Assembly: GCA_943327015.2 (NCBI GenBank)
Contig: CALPVM020000001.1
Location: forward strand, 1 to 33,098
Reading direction: 5' to 3'
Length of the DNA: 33,098 nucleotides
Source of the DNA: Akkermansia muciniphila
GTDB lineage: Bacteria > Pseudomonadota > Gammaproteobacteria > Burkholderiales > Burkholderiaceae_C
In this document: positions 8,513 through 16,786 of the stretch, in pieces
Numbering within the stretch: the stretch's first letter is position 1
Layout: each line of letters begins with the position of its first letter
The notes under the pieces: model-generated
Databases searched by the model: none
What the model saw: only the letters and a program-made list of their open reading frames with translations
Told to the model about the DNA's origin: nothing
Translations under genes and position numbers: made by a program

Positions 8513-9037
8513 TTAACTAGCCCGAGCTGATGCGGAATCAAGTTTACTCTTGATGAGTGCCAATTCGTTAAGTAAGGAGTGGTTCAGTGCAGTGAGTTCC
8601 TCGATTTTTTGCAACATGTCTTGCTCTGTTCGGTGGGTTTCAACGGCTGATTTTGCAGTCAATACCAAATCAGCATTGTTAAATGGCTTCTCGAGAAAGC
8701 GGTAAAGGCTGGATTTGTTAATGACTTGCCTAACACCTGTTAAGTCACTTTGACCGGTCAGCATGATTTTGATCATTTTGGGCGAAATTTCATGCAGTTT
8801 GATGAGAAGTTCATCGCCCCGCATATTCGGCATGATGTAGTCGGATATGACGATACTTACTGGTCTGCCGTCTTCGGCAAGGTCAATGCAGATATCAAGG
8901 GCATCTTGACCACATTCTGCGATTTCAATTTCGGCTTGTCCGGCCAATGTTTTTTCAAGCAGGGAGCGCAACGCCTGCAGTACCGATTGGTCATCATCAA
9001 CACACAAAATGACGGGATTTGTTTTTCGCTTCGACAT
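8513..9037 (-). CDS. Response regulator with receiver domain and coiled-coil tail, no output domain
   Basis: The 174-residue protein opens with a standard receiver domain: VILCVDDD (acidic pocket around D14-D16), VISDYIMP with the predicted phospho-acceptor D66, MLTGQ with T94, and FLEKPF with K117. After about residue 125 there is only a predicted helix rich in Leu, Glu and Lys (EELTALNHSLLNELALI), with no HD-GYP, GGDEF or DNA-binding domain. It lies six bases after the sensor kinase, so the two probably form a two-component pair in one operon. The output is unknown; a phospho-relay or protein-binding role is inferred. Confidence 0.9.
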   Translation of the reverse strand: MSKRKTNPVILCVDDDQSVLQALRSLLEKTLAGQAEIEIAECGQDALDICIDLAEDGRPVSIVISDYIMPNMRGDELLIKLHEISPKMIKIMLTGQSDLTGVRQVINKSSLYRFLEKPFNNADLVLTAKSAVETHRTEQDMLQKIEELTALNHSLLNELALIKSKLDSASARAS

Positions 9038-9043
9038 AGGTGT

Positions 9044-11644
9044 TTACAGCTGAATAGATGGGTTTTCAGAAGGGTATGGCAAGAAAACAGTCATGGTGGT
9101 TCCCACACCTACTTCACTGTGAACGGAAATTCGTCCAAGGTGTTTGTCGATTATTTTTTGGACAATGGCAAGACCCAAGCCGCTGCCCTCTCCTGATGTG
9201 CGTGTTGTAAAAAATGGATCAAATATTTTTGGTAAAAACTCGGCTGGAATGCCGGACCCAGTATCTGAAATGGCTACTACTGCTTCGTTATTGATAAGCT
9301 TAATAGAAATGGTGAGTGTGCCCATATGATTCATGGCTTGCAGAGCATTTTGAATCAAGTGGTTCCATGCTTGCTTCAGATCCTCTTGCACACACCATAA
9401 GGGGGGAATCATGTCAAAGTCACGCACCAGTTGAACATTGGCCTCGAAGTGCGTTTGGTGCAGAGCTAAAACGATTTCAATACCATCATGAACGCGGGCA
9501 TTGACTTTTTCTACATCATCACTGGCACTAGAGAAAGCTTTGAGAGCATAGACAATTTTTGATACGCGCTCTACAGCATTGTTGATGTTTTGGGAGTTGG
9601 TGATGATAGTGGAGATGCTGCGCGCAGTAGATAGGATGCGATCTGACTCCGGATGCAACAGCAAGGGAAGGTGTTCTTCTGTGATACTGCGGATACCCAT
9701 TTGAACCAGAATACTTGCTTTAAGACGTGGGTTATCAAGGTCATAAGGCTCTAGTTGGGCTGTTAATGCTTTGATTTGAATGCGTTCTTCGCGCGTGTTG
9801 AGGACATAGCCGTCACCACTGTAGTTGCTAAGCATGCCGACAAAACGGTCAGATGTGTCCTGATCCAAAGTTCTGAATAATGAGGGCATGCTAAGAACGG
9901 CGTGTTCAATTGCGTCAGTAATGTTTTTTCCACTTGCCTTAACTGCCCCAATCGGTGTGTTTATTTCGTGGGCAACATTACTGACCAGCACCCCAAGGGA
10001 TGCCATTTTCTCGGACTCAACCAATTGAGATTGTGCTTTTTGCAAATCTTTAAGCGCATTGACAGACTGCTCTTGTAATTGTTCGGCAAATATATGTGAA
10101 ACCTCAGCCTGGCGCTGGGCTTGCTCGGCCATTATCCGTGACTCTTCGGCAAAGATCTGTGAAACCTCGGCCTGACGCTGGGCTTGCTCCATGATCAGGC
10201 GCGACTCTTCGGCAAAAATGCTGGAAACATCTGCTTGGCGTTTGGCTATTTCCAATTCTTTTTTTGCGTTTTCGGCATCCGTAAAGGCGGAGTACAACTC
10301 ATCATTGGCCTTTTTTAGCTCGGCTGTACGCTCGGCAACACGCTCTTCTAACAAATGCTCGGAATTTTTGAGGCTATCAACAAGGTTGTGTTGTGCTTGG
10401 AGTAGTTCAGAGTGGTATTTAGCTTTGTCTCTGCGGATTTCGTGGAAGCGGTCTGCCAATGCAAACGCCATGAGTATCATTTCGATGGCAGATCCGATTT
10501 GAAGGCTGTTGGCAGTGTAAAAATTGGTGGGTACATAACCGAGCGCGCGAAGCGCTGTAATAACGCCTCCAATTCCAAAAATACCAAATGCTATTGAAAA
10601 ATAATAGGCATTGCGTTGTCGTTGGTAAGAACAGTAAATACCAATTGTCAGTAAAGCAAAGGTGGCTAAACCCAGAACGATGGCTGAGTATTTTGCAATG
10701 GCTTGATAGTCGACTAAAAATGTAATGGGTAGTAGTAAAAAAACACCAGACATCAGCTTGAGGCCAATATCCAAAGTGGGTGTGAGTGTGTTGGTTTGTA
10801 ACATGGACCGCATGAACTGAACAGCCGCTACCACTGTATAACAAAGTCCTACATAAGTGGATATGTCAGACCACGTGCTGGCATCAGGCCAAAAAAACTC
10901 TTTTCCTAAACCATTGAAAGATGCCAATGTGAAAGCATTAAGAATTACAAAATTAATATATAAGAGATACACTTTGTCGCGTAAAGAAAATAGCAACAAC
11001 AGGTTGAAAAAGAGCATGGCACTGACCATACCAAAATACCACGTTTGCGTGGAATAGTCCGCGCGGTCATGACTGTAATAAGCAGCTGGCTCCCAGAGAC
11101 GAGCCGGTACCATTAACGCTGTGCTGGAGGTAATGCGTAAATACACGACTTGCTGAGATTGAGCGGGAATATTTAAAGGAAATACAAAATGTCGACTTTT
11201 AACAGGACGAGAAGCAAAAGGCTTGGTAATGCCGGTGTCTATGGATTGGTAAGTGCCGGACGCATCAGGCGCATAAAACTGGACTTGTGATAAACGCGGG
11301 TAATTGATTTCCAGCATTCGTTCTAGGCTGCTGGCTTGCGTATTGTTTAATGTAAGTCGAAGCCAGTATGCTGATTTTGTATAGCCAAAATTAAGTGATT
11401 CTGCCGGATGATTGTTGCCATGAAATTGGCCGGATGTGGCGCTTGAGGTGACATCTTGTATGGATAGAAGGCCTTCTTTGTCTTCTAGAACATCAAAGTA
11501 TTCTGTCAGTTCCGTGCGGGTTGATTGTGAAGACAACTCTAATACTTTACTTGAACCTGATGCATGACCAGCAAATGGTGCAAAGCCGATAGTAAGTACA
11601 AGCAGCAAAGCAATTGTAAAGCGGGTATGAAACAGTTTCAGCAT
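9044..11644 (-). CDS. Membrane sensor histidine kinase with 7TMR-DISM sensor region
   Basis: Counting from the chosen ATG (11644, 866 residues): a signal sequence (about 1-30), a periplasmic DISMED2-like beta domain (about 35-185), and a 7TMR-DISM block of seven membrane helices (about 200-397). A long coiled coil (about 400-540) contains three 21-residue repeats. A phospho-acceptor box follows, VAHEINTPIG with H559, then a long helical stretch and the GHKL ATPase with NALQAMN, ISDTGSGIP and GSGLGLAIV. The kinase likely reads a periplasmic or membrane signal and phosphorylates the receiver protein encoded just downstream. The frame is open for 55 more codons, but those residues look non-coding, whereas MLKLFHTRF starts a clear signal peptide. 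The ligand is unknown. Confidence 0.92.
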   Translation of the reverse strand: MLKLFHTRFTIALLLVLTIGFAPFAGHASGSSKVLELSSQSTRTELTEYFDVLEDKEGLLSIQDVTSSATSGQFHGNNHPAESLNFGYTKSAYWLRLTLNNTQASSLERMLEINYPRLSQVQFYAPDASGTYQSIDTGITKPFASRPVKSRHFVFPLNIPAQSQQVVYLRITSSTALMVPARLWEPAAYYSHDRADYSTQTWYFGMVSAMLFFNLLLLFSLRDKVYLLYINFVILNAFTLASFNGLGKEFFWPDASTWSDISTYVGLCYTVVAAVQFMRSMLQTNTLTPTLDIGLKLMSGVFLLLPITFLVDYQAIAKYSAIVLGLATFALLTIGIYCSYQRQRNAYYFSIAFGIFGIGGVITALRALGYVPTNFYTANSLQIGSAIEMILMAFALADRFHEIRRDKAKYHSELLQAQHNLVDSLKNSEHLLEERVAERTAELKKANDELYSAFTDAENAKKELEIAKRQADVSSIFAEESRLIMEQAQRQAEVSQIFAEESRIMAEQAQRQAEVSHIFAEQLQEQSVNALKDLQKAQSQLVESEKMASLGVLVSNVAHEINTPIGAVKASGKNITDAIEHAVLSMPSLFRTLDQDTSDRFVGMLSNYSGDGYVLNTREERIQIKALTAQLEPYDLDNPRLKASILVQMGIRSITEEHLPLLLHPESDRILSTARSISTIITNSQNINNAVERVSKIVYALKAFSSASDDVEKVNARVHDGIEIVLALHQTHFEANVQLVRDFDMIPPLWCVQEDLKQAWNHLIQNALQAMNHMGTLTISIKLINNEAVVAISDTGSGIPAEFLPKIFDPFFTTRTSGEGSGLGLAIVQKIIDKHLGRISVHSEVGVGTTMTVFLPYPSENPSIQL
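10058..10246 (-). repeat. Three tandem 63-bp units in the kinase gene (21-residue coiled-coil repeats)
   Basis: Three consecutive 63-base units lie at 10184-10246, 10121-10183 and 10058-10120. Each codes for a variant of RQAEVSxIFAEESR. The first two are nearly identical in protein; the third keeps RQAEVSHIFAEQ and then diverges. Twenty-one residues are exactly three heptads, so adding or removing a unit would keep the coiled-coil register between the membrane sensor and the kinase core. Confidence 0.85.
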
Positions 11645-11974
11645 AAGACCTAAAACGCTGGATAAATGAAGATGGTAGCTGCAAGCCATAGTGTTGGCAA
11701 TCATAACGTTGCTAGTGTAGTGCTTATGCAGTAAATACAAGGATTTGTTACCCGTTTTTATGTGTGGAGAAGTGAGCTTGTTGTATTGAAGTTTAGCATG
11801 TTGCACCATTACTGTAAAAAGCCAACAATCTACAGCAAATAGTGGCTTCCTATCAGGTACATAGAATTATTTTATTCAAGTATTCGACTTATCTGTGGTC
11901 ACGCTACTACTACAATAATCTTTCCCTCTAGGAGTCTGGGTTTATAGACTCCATACAACGAAAATGAAAAAACC
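11645..11974. other. 330-base divergent region between the sensor kinase and the XRE regulator
   Basis: I see no convincing gene here. The kinase frame stays open as far as 11809 but has no binding site or sensible protein sequence there. The right half is AT-rich and contains a dyad at 11931-11952 and a five-codon frame at 11964-11978 that touches the XRE start. Promoters for both divergent genes must lie here, but I cannot place -35/-10 boxes with confidence. Confidence 0.5.
11931..11952. promoter_or_regulatory. Dyad upstream of the XRE regulator gene (possible operator or leader hairpin)
   Basis: GGAGTCT (11931-11937) and AGACTCC (11946-11952) are perfect inverted repeats of seven bases separated by eight. 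The right arm ends 22 bases before the GTG start. XRE-type repressors often bind such dyads at their own promoter. A short RNA hairpin near the translation start is the other reading. Confidence 0.45.
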
Positions 11975-12316
11975 GTGAAAACAGCATCTGCAGTAGTACG
12001 TTCAGACCTTGGATTGGCTCTTGGTAAGGCCATTTCAATTAAACGCAAGTCTATGGGCTTGAGCCAAAAAGAATTGGCAGCATTGGTTGGTGTTGATGGT
12101 GAGTCAATTTCGCGCTTCGAGCGTGGAACAGTAGTGCCGTCATTGCATCGCCTGGAACGGGTTGCGACTTCCCTCAATATGGGTGTGGGTGATTTACTCT
12201 CCATTTCTAGTCCGTTGCCCGAAGACCAGACGCAACAACTTTTGCAATTGATGCAAAAGTTAAGCACACGCGACCGTAAAATATTGATGGATTTAGCCGC
12301 TCTTTTGGCTAAGTAA
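11975..12316 (+). CDS. XRE-family helix-turn-helix transcriptional regulator
   Basis: This is a 113-residue protein with a Cro/C1-type helix-turn-helix at about residues 18-72. Conserved pieces are KRKSMGLSQKELAALVGVD, SISRFERG and PSLHRLERVATSLN. The C-terminal part, ending in LSTRDRKILMDLAALLA, is a short helical segment and not a known ligand or enzyme domain. It is probably a small DNA-binding repressor or activator; its targets are unknown, with its own upstream dyad the best candidate. The start is GTG 11975, with no good Shine-Dalgarno sequence. The gene is divergent from the sensor kinase and convergent with the crotonase gene. Confidence 0.85.
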   Translation: MKTASAVVRSDLGLALGKAISIKRKSMGLSQKELAALVGVDGESISRFERGTVVPSLHRLERVATSLNMGVGDLLSISSPLPEDQTQQLLQLMQKLSTRDRKILMDLAALLAK

Positions 12317-12331
12317 ACATTGTCGGAATGC

Positions 12332-12354
12332 GCCGCAACAGCAAGTGTTGCGGC
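12332..12354. terminator. Hairpin between convergent XRE regulator and enoyl-CoA hydratase genes
   Basis: GCCGCAACA (12332-12340) and TGTTGCGGC (12346-12354) form a perfect nine-base stem with a five-base loop, located 16 bases after the XRE stop codon and 11 bases beyond the stop of the converging gene. There is no strong U tract on either side, so it may be a weak or factor-aided terminator. Confidence 0.65.
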
Positions 12355-12364
12355 ATAAGTTTGA

Positions 12365-13057
12365 TCAAGTCAGGCTTTGAGTTTTGTCGATATCAATGGC
12401 TCGGTCCAGCAACTCCAGAAATGCTTTACGAACCTTCAGCTTGGTGTTTTTATGGGCTGTCAGGTTGATTTTTTTCAGTAGTTGTGCGTGCTCATTGGCC
12501 GCGATCATGAGTTGATCGGCAGCAACTACGCGATCCAAAAATCCAGCGTCAATCGCATTTTGTGGGCTAAACATTTCAGCGTTAATGACAGAGCGTTGGA
12601 ATGCGGGCTTGGTTAAACGTTCGCGCGCCAGTTCGATGCCAACGTGGTGCATTGTCATTCCAATTTGTACTTCGTTCAGGCCAATATTGAAGGGGCCCTC
12701 AACACCAATACGGTAGTCAGCAGACAAAAGCATAAACGCTCCTTTGGCGACAGCGTGTCCAGGGCAAGCCACAATAATGGGTTGTGGATGCGACAGCATG
12801 CGACGTGCCAGTTTGGAGCCGGCGGTAACTAGGTCAACGGCATTTTGTGGGCCGGACATCATAATTTTCAGATCATAGCCACCAGAAAGAATGCCAGGTT
12901 GGCCGGTTAATATCACAACCGCTTTGGCTTGTTCAGCCTGATCCAGTGCAGCGTGAAAGTCTGCTATCAAAACATGTGAAACTGCGTTGACCTTGCCGTT
13001 GTTCAGGGTTAAGGTTGCTACACCATTGTCTAAACTATACGTCACCAATTCGCTCAT
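12365..13057 (-). CDS. Enoyl-CoA hydratase/isomerase (crotonase) family protein
   Basis: The 230-residue protein has the crotonase fold. LTLNNGKVNAVS is at the N-terminus, the first oxyanion-hole segment is GILSGGYDLKIM, the second is AVAKGAFMLLSADYRIG, and IGLNEVQIGM is the usual segment carrying a catalytic Glu. Family members hydrate or isomerise acyl-CoA thioesters; the exact substrate cannot be read from the sequence. It is slightly shorter than typical FadB- or PaaF-type enzymes (about 255-260). ATG 13057 is preceded on the minus strand by AAGGAGC, a strong binding site. It stands alone, divergent from maeB, with no other beta-oxidation genes nearby. Confidence 0.88.
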   Translation of the reverse strand: MSELVTYSLDNGVATLTLNNGKVNAVSHVLIADFHAALDQAEQAKAVVILTGQPGILSGGYDLKIMMSGPQNAVDLVTAGSKLARRMLSHPQPIIVACPGHAVAKGAFMLLSADYRIGVEGPFNIGLNEVQIGMTMHHVGIELARERLTKPAFQRSVINAEMFSPQNAIDAGFLDRVVAADQLMIAANEHAQLLKKINLTAHKNTKLKVRKAFLELLDRAIDIDKTQSLT

Positions 13058-13282
13058 GAAAAATGCTCCTTTTTGAATAAAAATGCCCAGCGTAAAGTTA
13101 AGAGTCTAACCGTTTGGCATGGGAAGTTGCCAAGCAGGGGGTGTATTAGGGCTAAAACATAGATACACAAGTAAGGAATTGGAAAAAATCATGCGTCATA
13201 ACAAGCTGCGAGGAATACAATCACTAGCCCATTAGACAGCAAGGGGTCAGGTGTACCCCATAGCAGCAGCAAAGGTCGATCC

Positions 13283-15646
13283 ATGTCACTAGAATTTGCA
13301 AATTCCATGTCCCATTCGGAACCGGAGCAAGCTCCAGACAAGCGCAGTGAATTGCGTCGCGCAGCCCTTGAGTACCATGAATTCCCGACGCCAGGAAAAA
13401 TTTCAATCGCGGCTAGTAAACAACTGGTGAACCAGCACGATTTGGCACTAGCCTATTCTCCGGGTGTGGCATCGCCATGCGAAGAAATTGTTAAAGACCC
13501 TAACAATGCATTCAAGTACACAAGCCGTGGCAATTTGGTAGCCGTTATTACCAATGGTACGGCGGTATTGGGCTTGGGCGATATTGGCCCCTTGGCTGCC
13601 AAGCCAGTGATGGAGGGTAAGGCGGTTCTGTTTAAAAAATTTGCTGGCATTGATGTTTTTGACATCGAAATTAATGAAAAAAATGACCTCGACAAACTGG
13701 TGGACATCATCGCTTCGCTGGAGCCAACTTTTGGGGGAGTGAATCTGGAGGATATCAAGGCTCCGGATTGTTTTTATGTGGAGCGCAAGTTACGTGAACG
13801 CATGAAGATACCGGTGTTTCATGATGACCAGCATGGTACAGCCATCGTTGTGGGAGCGGCAATTACCAATGGATTGAAGGTGGTTGGCAAAGATCCTAAA
13901 AAAATAAAACTGGTAACCTCGGGCGCAGGTGCAGCGGCGCTGGCTTGTTTGGGTTTGTTGGTTAAGCTGGGAATACCCAAAGAAAACATTTTTGTAACTG
14001 ATTTGGCAGGAGTGGTATACCAAGGGCGCACAGAGTTAATGGACGAGGATAAGGCGCTTTTTGCACAAGACACCACTGCACGGACGTTAGCAGAGGTTAT
14101 TGAAGGTGCAGATATATTTTTAGGCCTGTCAGCGGGCGGCGTACTCAAGCCGGAGATGGTGCAACGCATGGCGCCTCACCCCATTATTTTTGCACTGGCT
14201 AACCCTAACCCGGAAATTCTGCCGGAGCAGGTTAAGGCGGTACGCAATGATGCCATTATTGCAACTGGGCGTACGGATTACCCGAATCAGGTAAACAACG
14301 TATTGTGCTTCCCGTATATTTTCAGAGGTGCTTTGGATGCCGGAGCATCCACCATCACGCCAGAAATGGAAATTGCAGCGGTGCATGCTATTGCTGAATT
14401 AGCGCAAGCAGAACAAAGCGAGGTAGTGGCTGCGGCTTACGCAGGTGAACAGTTGGCCTTTGGCCCTGAGTATTTGATACCCAAGCCATTTGACCCACGC
14501 TTGATGATGAAGATCGCCCCCGCTGTGGCGCGGGCTGCTGCTGACAGCGGGGTTGCGTTGCGCCCCATAGCGGATATGGATGCTTACCGTGAAAAGCTAC
14601 AAAGTTTTGTGTATGCCTCTGGCACCACCATGAAGCCGATTTTTATAGCAGCTAAGAATGCGTTGAAGAAGCGGGTGGCATATGCTGAGGGAGAGGAAGA
14701 GCGCGTACTGCGTGCAGCTCAGATTGTGGTTGATGAGGGTTTGGCATTCCCTACATTGATTGGACGGCCGCCAGTGATTGCGGAGCGTATTAAGGCGTTT
14801 GGCTTGCGTTTGCGAGAGGGAACAGACTATGCAGTGGTCAACGTGGAATATGACCACCGTTACCAAGATTTTTGGCAAACCTACCACCGCATGACAGAAC
14901 GCAAAGGCATTACAGTGCAGTTTGCCAAAATTGAAATGCGTAGACGCTTGACGCTGATCGGTGCCATGTTGTTGCATAAGGGCGATGTAGACGGGTTGAT
15001 TTGCGGTACATGGGGCAATACGGCAATGCACTTGCAGTATGTAGATCAAGTCATTGGCAAACGTTTGCATCAAGTGCCAGGATTGCACAATGATGTGTCT
15101 ATTTATGCCTGCATGAATGGCTTGATGCTGCCTGGGCGGCAGGTGTTTTTAGTGGATACGCATGTCAATTATGACCCTACAGCCGAAGAGCTGATGCGTA
15201 TTACTATCATGGCAGCCGAAGAGGTTAAACGCTTTGGTTTTAAACCCAAAGCAGCGTTGCTAAGCCACTCCAATTTTGGTAGCAGTAACGAGCCTAGTGC
15301 GATAAAGATGCGTCAAACTTTGGCTCTGCTGCAAAAGCATGCGCCTTGGTTGGAGGTGGATGGTGAGATGCACGGAGATGTTGCGCTTGACGGTGCTGCA
15401 CGAAAAGTTTTGTTGCCAAATAGCACATTGCATGGCGACGCAAATTTGCTGGTGTTGCCTAATATTGACGCCGCGAATATTGCCTACAACCTGCTTAAAA
15501 CTGCAGCTGGTGGAAATATTGCAATAGGCCCCGTGCTGTTGGGTGCCGCTAGGCCCGTGCATATTTTGACCGCTAGCACCACTGTGCGCCGGATTGTAAA
15601 TATGACGGCGTTAACTGTTGTTGATGCCAACGCGCAGCGCGGATGA
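13283..15646 (+). CDS. maeB: NADP-dependent malic enzyme with C-terminal phosphotransacetylase-like domain
   Basis: MaeB converts malate to pyruvate and CO2, yielding NADPH. In this 787-residue protein the malic-enzyme part (about 25-440) has the catalytic Tyr in LALAYSPGVA (Y58), the Lys in MEGKAVLFK (K113), the metal ligands in NLEDIKAPDC and HDDQHGTAIV, and the nucleotide-binding SGAGAAALACLGLL. From about residue 450 there is a phosphate acetyltransferase-like domain (KKRVAYAEGEEERVLRAA), which in MaeB is thought to bind acetyl-CoA as a regulatory module rather than catalyse. The length is normal for the hybrid MaeB class. ATG 13283 lacks a strong binding site; an in-frame ATG at 13307 is an alternative. 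It is a single-gene unit. Confidence 0.96.
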   Translation: MSLEFANSMSHSEPEQAPDKRSELRRAALEYHEFPTPGKISIAASKQLVNQHDLALAYSPGVASPCEEIVKDPNNAFKYTSRGNLVAVITNGTAVLGLGDIGPLAAKPVMEGKAVLFKKFAGIDVFDIEINEKNDLDKLVDIIASLEPTFGGVNLEDIKAPDCFYVERKLRERMKIPVFHDDQHGTAIVVGAAITNGLKVVGKDPKKIKLVTSGAGAAALACLGLLVKLGIPKENIFVTDLAGVVYQGRTELMDEDKALFAQDTTARTLAEVIEGADIFLGLSAGGVLKPEMVQRMAPHPIIFALANPNPEILPEQVKAVRNDAIIATGRTDYPNQVNNVLCFPYIFRGALDAGASTITPEMEIAAVHAIAELAQAEQSEVVAAAYAGEQLAFGPEYLIPKPFDPRLMMKIAPAVARAAADSGVALRPIADMDAYREKLQSFVYASGTTMKPIFIAAKNALKKRVAYAEGEEERVLRAAQIVVDEGLAFPTLIGRPPVIAERIKAFGLRLREGTDYAVVNVEYDHRYQDFWQTYHRMTERKGITVQFAKIEMRRRLTLIGAMLLHKGDVDGLICGTWGNTAMHLQYVDQVIGKRLHQVPGLHNDVSIYACMNGLMLPGRQVFLVDTHVNYDPTAEELMRITIMAAEEVKRFGFKPKAALLSHSNFGSSNEPSAIKMRQTLALLQKHAPWLEVDGEMHGDVALDGAARKVLLPNSTLHGDANLLVLPNIDAANIAYNLLKTAAGGNIAIGPVLLGAARPVHILTASTTVRRIVNMTALTVVDANAQRG

Positions 15647-15742
15647 TTGGGGTGCCAATACTAAACAACTTGCTTTTTTATCAGAAATAAGGGACACTAC
15701 ACATAAGTGTTTAGGGTTTACCCGCGGGATTGAAGGAAGTCT

Positions 15743-16156
15743 ATGCCATTAAAGAGCGTTAACCAACCAGCGCTCTCACTGCGTTATGTATGTGCGGTTC
15801 TTTGGATGCTGTTGTTTGCGATATTTCCGCACAATGCATTAGCTAAAGAGCAGGTAGCACTTGCAATAACCGAAATTGCCCTGTCCGATTTGCCTCAAGA
15901 GGGGCGCGACGTTTTCAGGCAAATTCACGCGGGAGTACCTTTTACCCATGAAAAGGACGGTTCCGTCTTTGGCAATCGGGAGCGCTTGCTTCCACTGCAA
16001 AAACGAGGTTATTACCGAGAATATACCGTGAGAACACCTTGGTTAAAAAACCGGGGCAAACGGCGCATAGTCTGTGGTGGCTTTCAGGTTGTCAAACCGG
16101 ATACATGTTATTACACGGCCGATCATTATGCGAGTTTTCGCAAAATCGTGCCTTGA
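15743..16156 (+). CDS. Secreted barnase-type guanyl-specific ribonuclease
   Basis: The 137-residue precursor has a signal peptide (about 1-34, ending NALA before KEQVA). The mature part of about 103 residues resembles barnase. VFGNRERLLP aligns with the FSNRE-LP segment of barnase. YYREYTV supplies the general base E93, RRIV supplies the substrate Arg, and DHYASFRKI supplies the catalytic His (H128). C111 and C122 could form a disulfide, as expected for an exported protein. Such enzymes cleave RNA after guanosine and are toxic inside the cell unless blocked. GAAGGAAG before ATG 15743 is a good binding site. The barstar inhibitor gene follows. Whether the RNase feeds on external RNA or attacks competitors cannot be told from the sequence. 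Confidence 0.88.
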   Translation: MPLKSVNQPALSLRYVCAVLWMLLFAIFPHNALAKEQVALAITEIALSDLPQEGRDVFRQIHAGVPFTHEKDGSVFGNRERLLPLQKRGYYREYTVRTPWLKNRGKRRIVCGGFQVVKPDTCYYTADHYASFRKIVP

Positions 16157-16189
16157 TTCAGTTTTTAAATGATAGAGAGGGAATTGGGG

Positions 16190-16591
16190 ATGGATACACC
16201 ATTGCGGACGGTGCGTAAAAACATCGTTCAATCAATACAGGCACACCGTGTGTCTGACCTACAGCAGGCCGCGCAAGAGCTGGGTCACCATTTTTTGTAT
16301 GCCAATTTGGCCAACGCCCAAAGCAAGCAGGATGTATTGGACTTGATTGCTGAACAGTATATTTTGCCTCCTCAAAATGGTAAAAATTTTGATTCACTGT
16401 ACGACACTTTGACCGACCCTGTGTATAAATCAGGGCCTCAGCAGGGCTTTATTACGGTGCTGGAACATATTCCGGCCAATGTTAAATTTGACAAGGAAGC
16501 TCGCGAGCAGTTACTGGACATTTTCCGGGATACAGCGGAGTACTGGGGAGATCGGAAAATTCCATTCCGGTGTTTCTATTCTTTTCTGTAG
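16190..16591 (+). CDS. Barstar-family ribonuclease inhibitor
   Basis: This cytoplasmic protein of 133 residues should bind and block the RNase encoded just upstream. It has the barstar core: a Ser/Gln-rich helix, then NGKNFDSLYDTLTD, which matches the N-W-D-A-L-x-D helix whose acidic residues plug the barnase active site. GFITVLEHI and the end PFRCFYSFL follow. The frame has an earlier ATG at 16169, but only ATG 16190 has a good binding site (GAGAGGGA, seven bases upstream), so I prefer it. There are 33 bases from the RNase stop to this start. A perfect 12-bp hairpin begins within the stop codon. Confidence 0.87.
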   Translation: MDTPLRTVRKNIVQSIQAHRVSDLQQAAQELGHHFLYANLANAQSKQDVLDLIAEQYILPPQNGKNFDSLYDTLTDPVYKSGPQQGFITVLEHIPANVKFDKEAREQLLDIFRDTAEYWGDRKIPFRCFYSFL

Positions 16592-16626
16592 CCCGTTCTG
16601 CACAAACCAGCCAAGCAGAACGGGCT
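16590..16626. terminator. Perfect 12-bp inverted repeat directly after barstar
   Basis: AGCCCGTTCTGC (16590-16601) and GCAGAACGGGCT (16615-16626) pair perfectly around a 13-base loop. The left arm overlaps the barstar stop codon. No U tract follows on the plus strand, so a simple intrinsic terminator is not certain; mRNA 3'-end protection or a factor-dependent stop is equally possible. The 160 bases between this repeat and rsmA hold no convincing gene. Confidence 0.6.
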
Positions 16627-16786
16627 AACGAGGCTAGCACGGCACAAGAGGATTCTGAAGCCGAACTACTGGATGACAATGGTGAAAAAATGCCAACCGA
16701 CAGGATTCTTGACGTTTCGCCGTTCGCGTTGCGTATGAGTAGTCCGTTTAACGCCGGTTATTGGCTTACAGCGGCCTAAAGTACCG

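Noticed and set aside
13191..13235. Short frame (14 codons) between the crotonase gene and maeB
   Set aside because: Too short to judge, no attenuator-like hairpin pair follows, and no run of regulatory codons is seen.
13243..13259. GGGGT/ACCCC inverted repeat before maeB
   Set aside because: Only five bases per arm; expected by chance in a region of this size.
15675..15725. Possible ACACT/AGTGT operator before the RNase gene
   Set aside because: The arms are five bases and I could not connect them to a known regulator or a placed promoter.
16570..16779. Possible 69-residue gene after barstar
   Set aside because: It overlaps the barstar end in another frame, has no binding site and its sequence contains the 12-bp hairpin. 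A decayed remnant cannot be excluded but is not supported.
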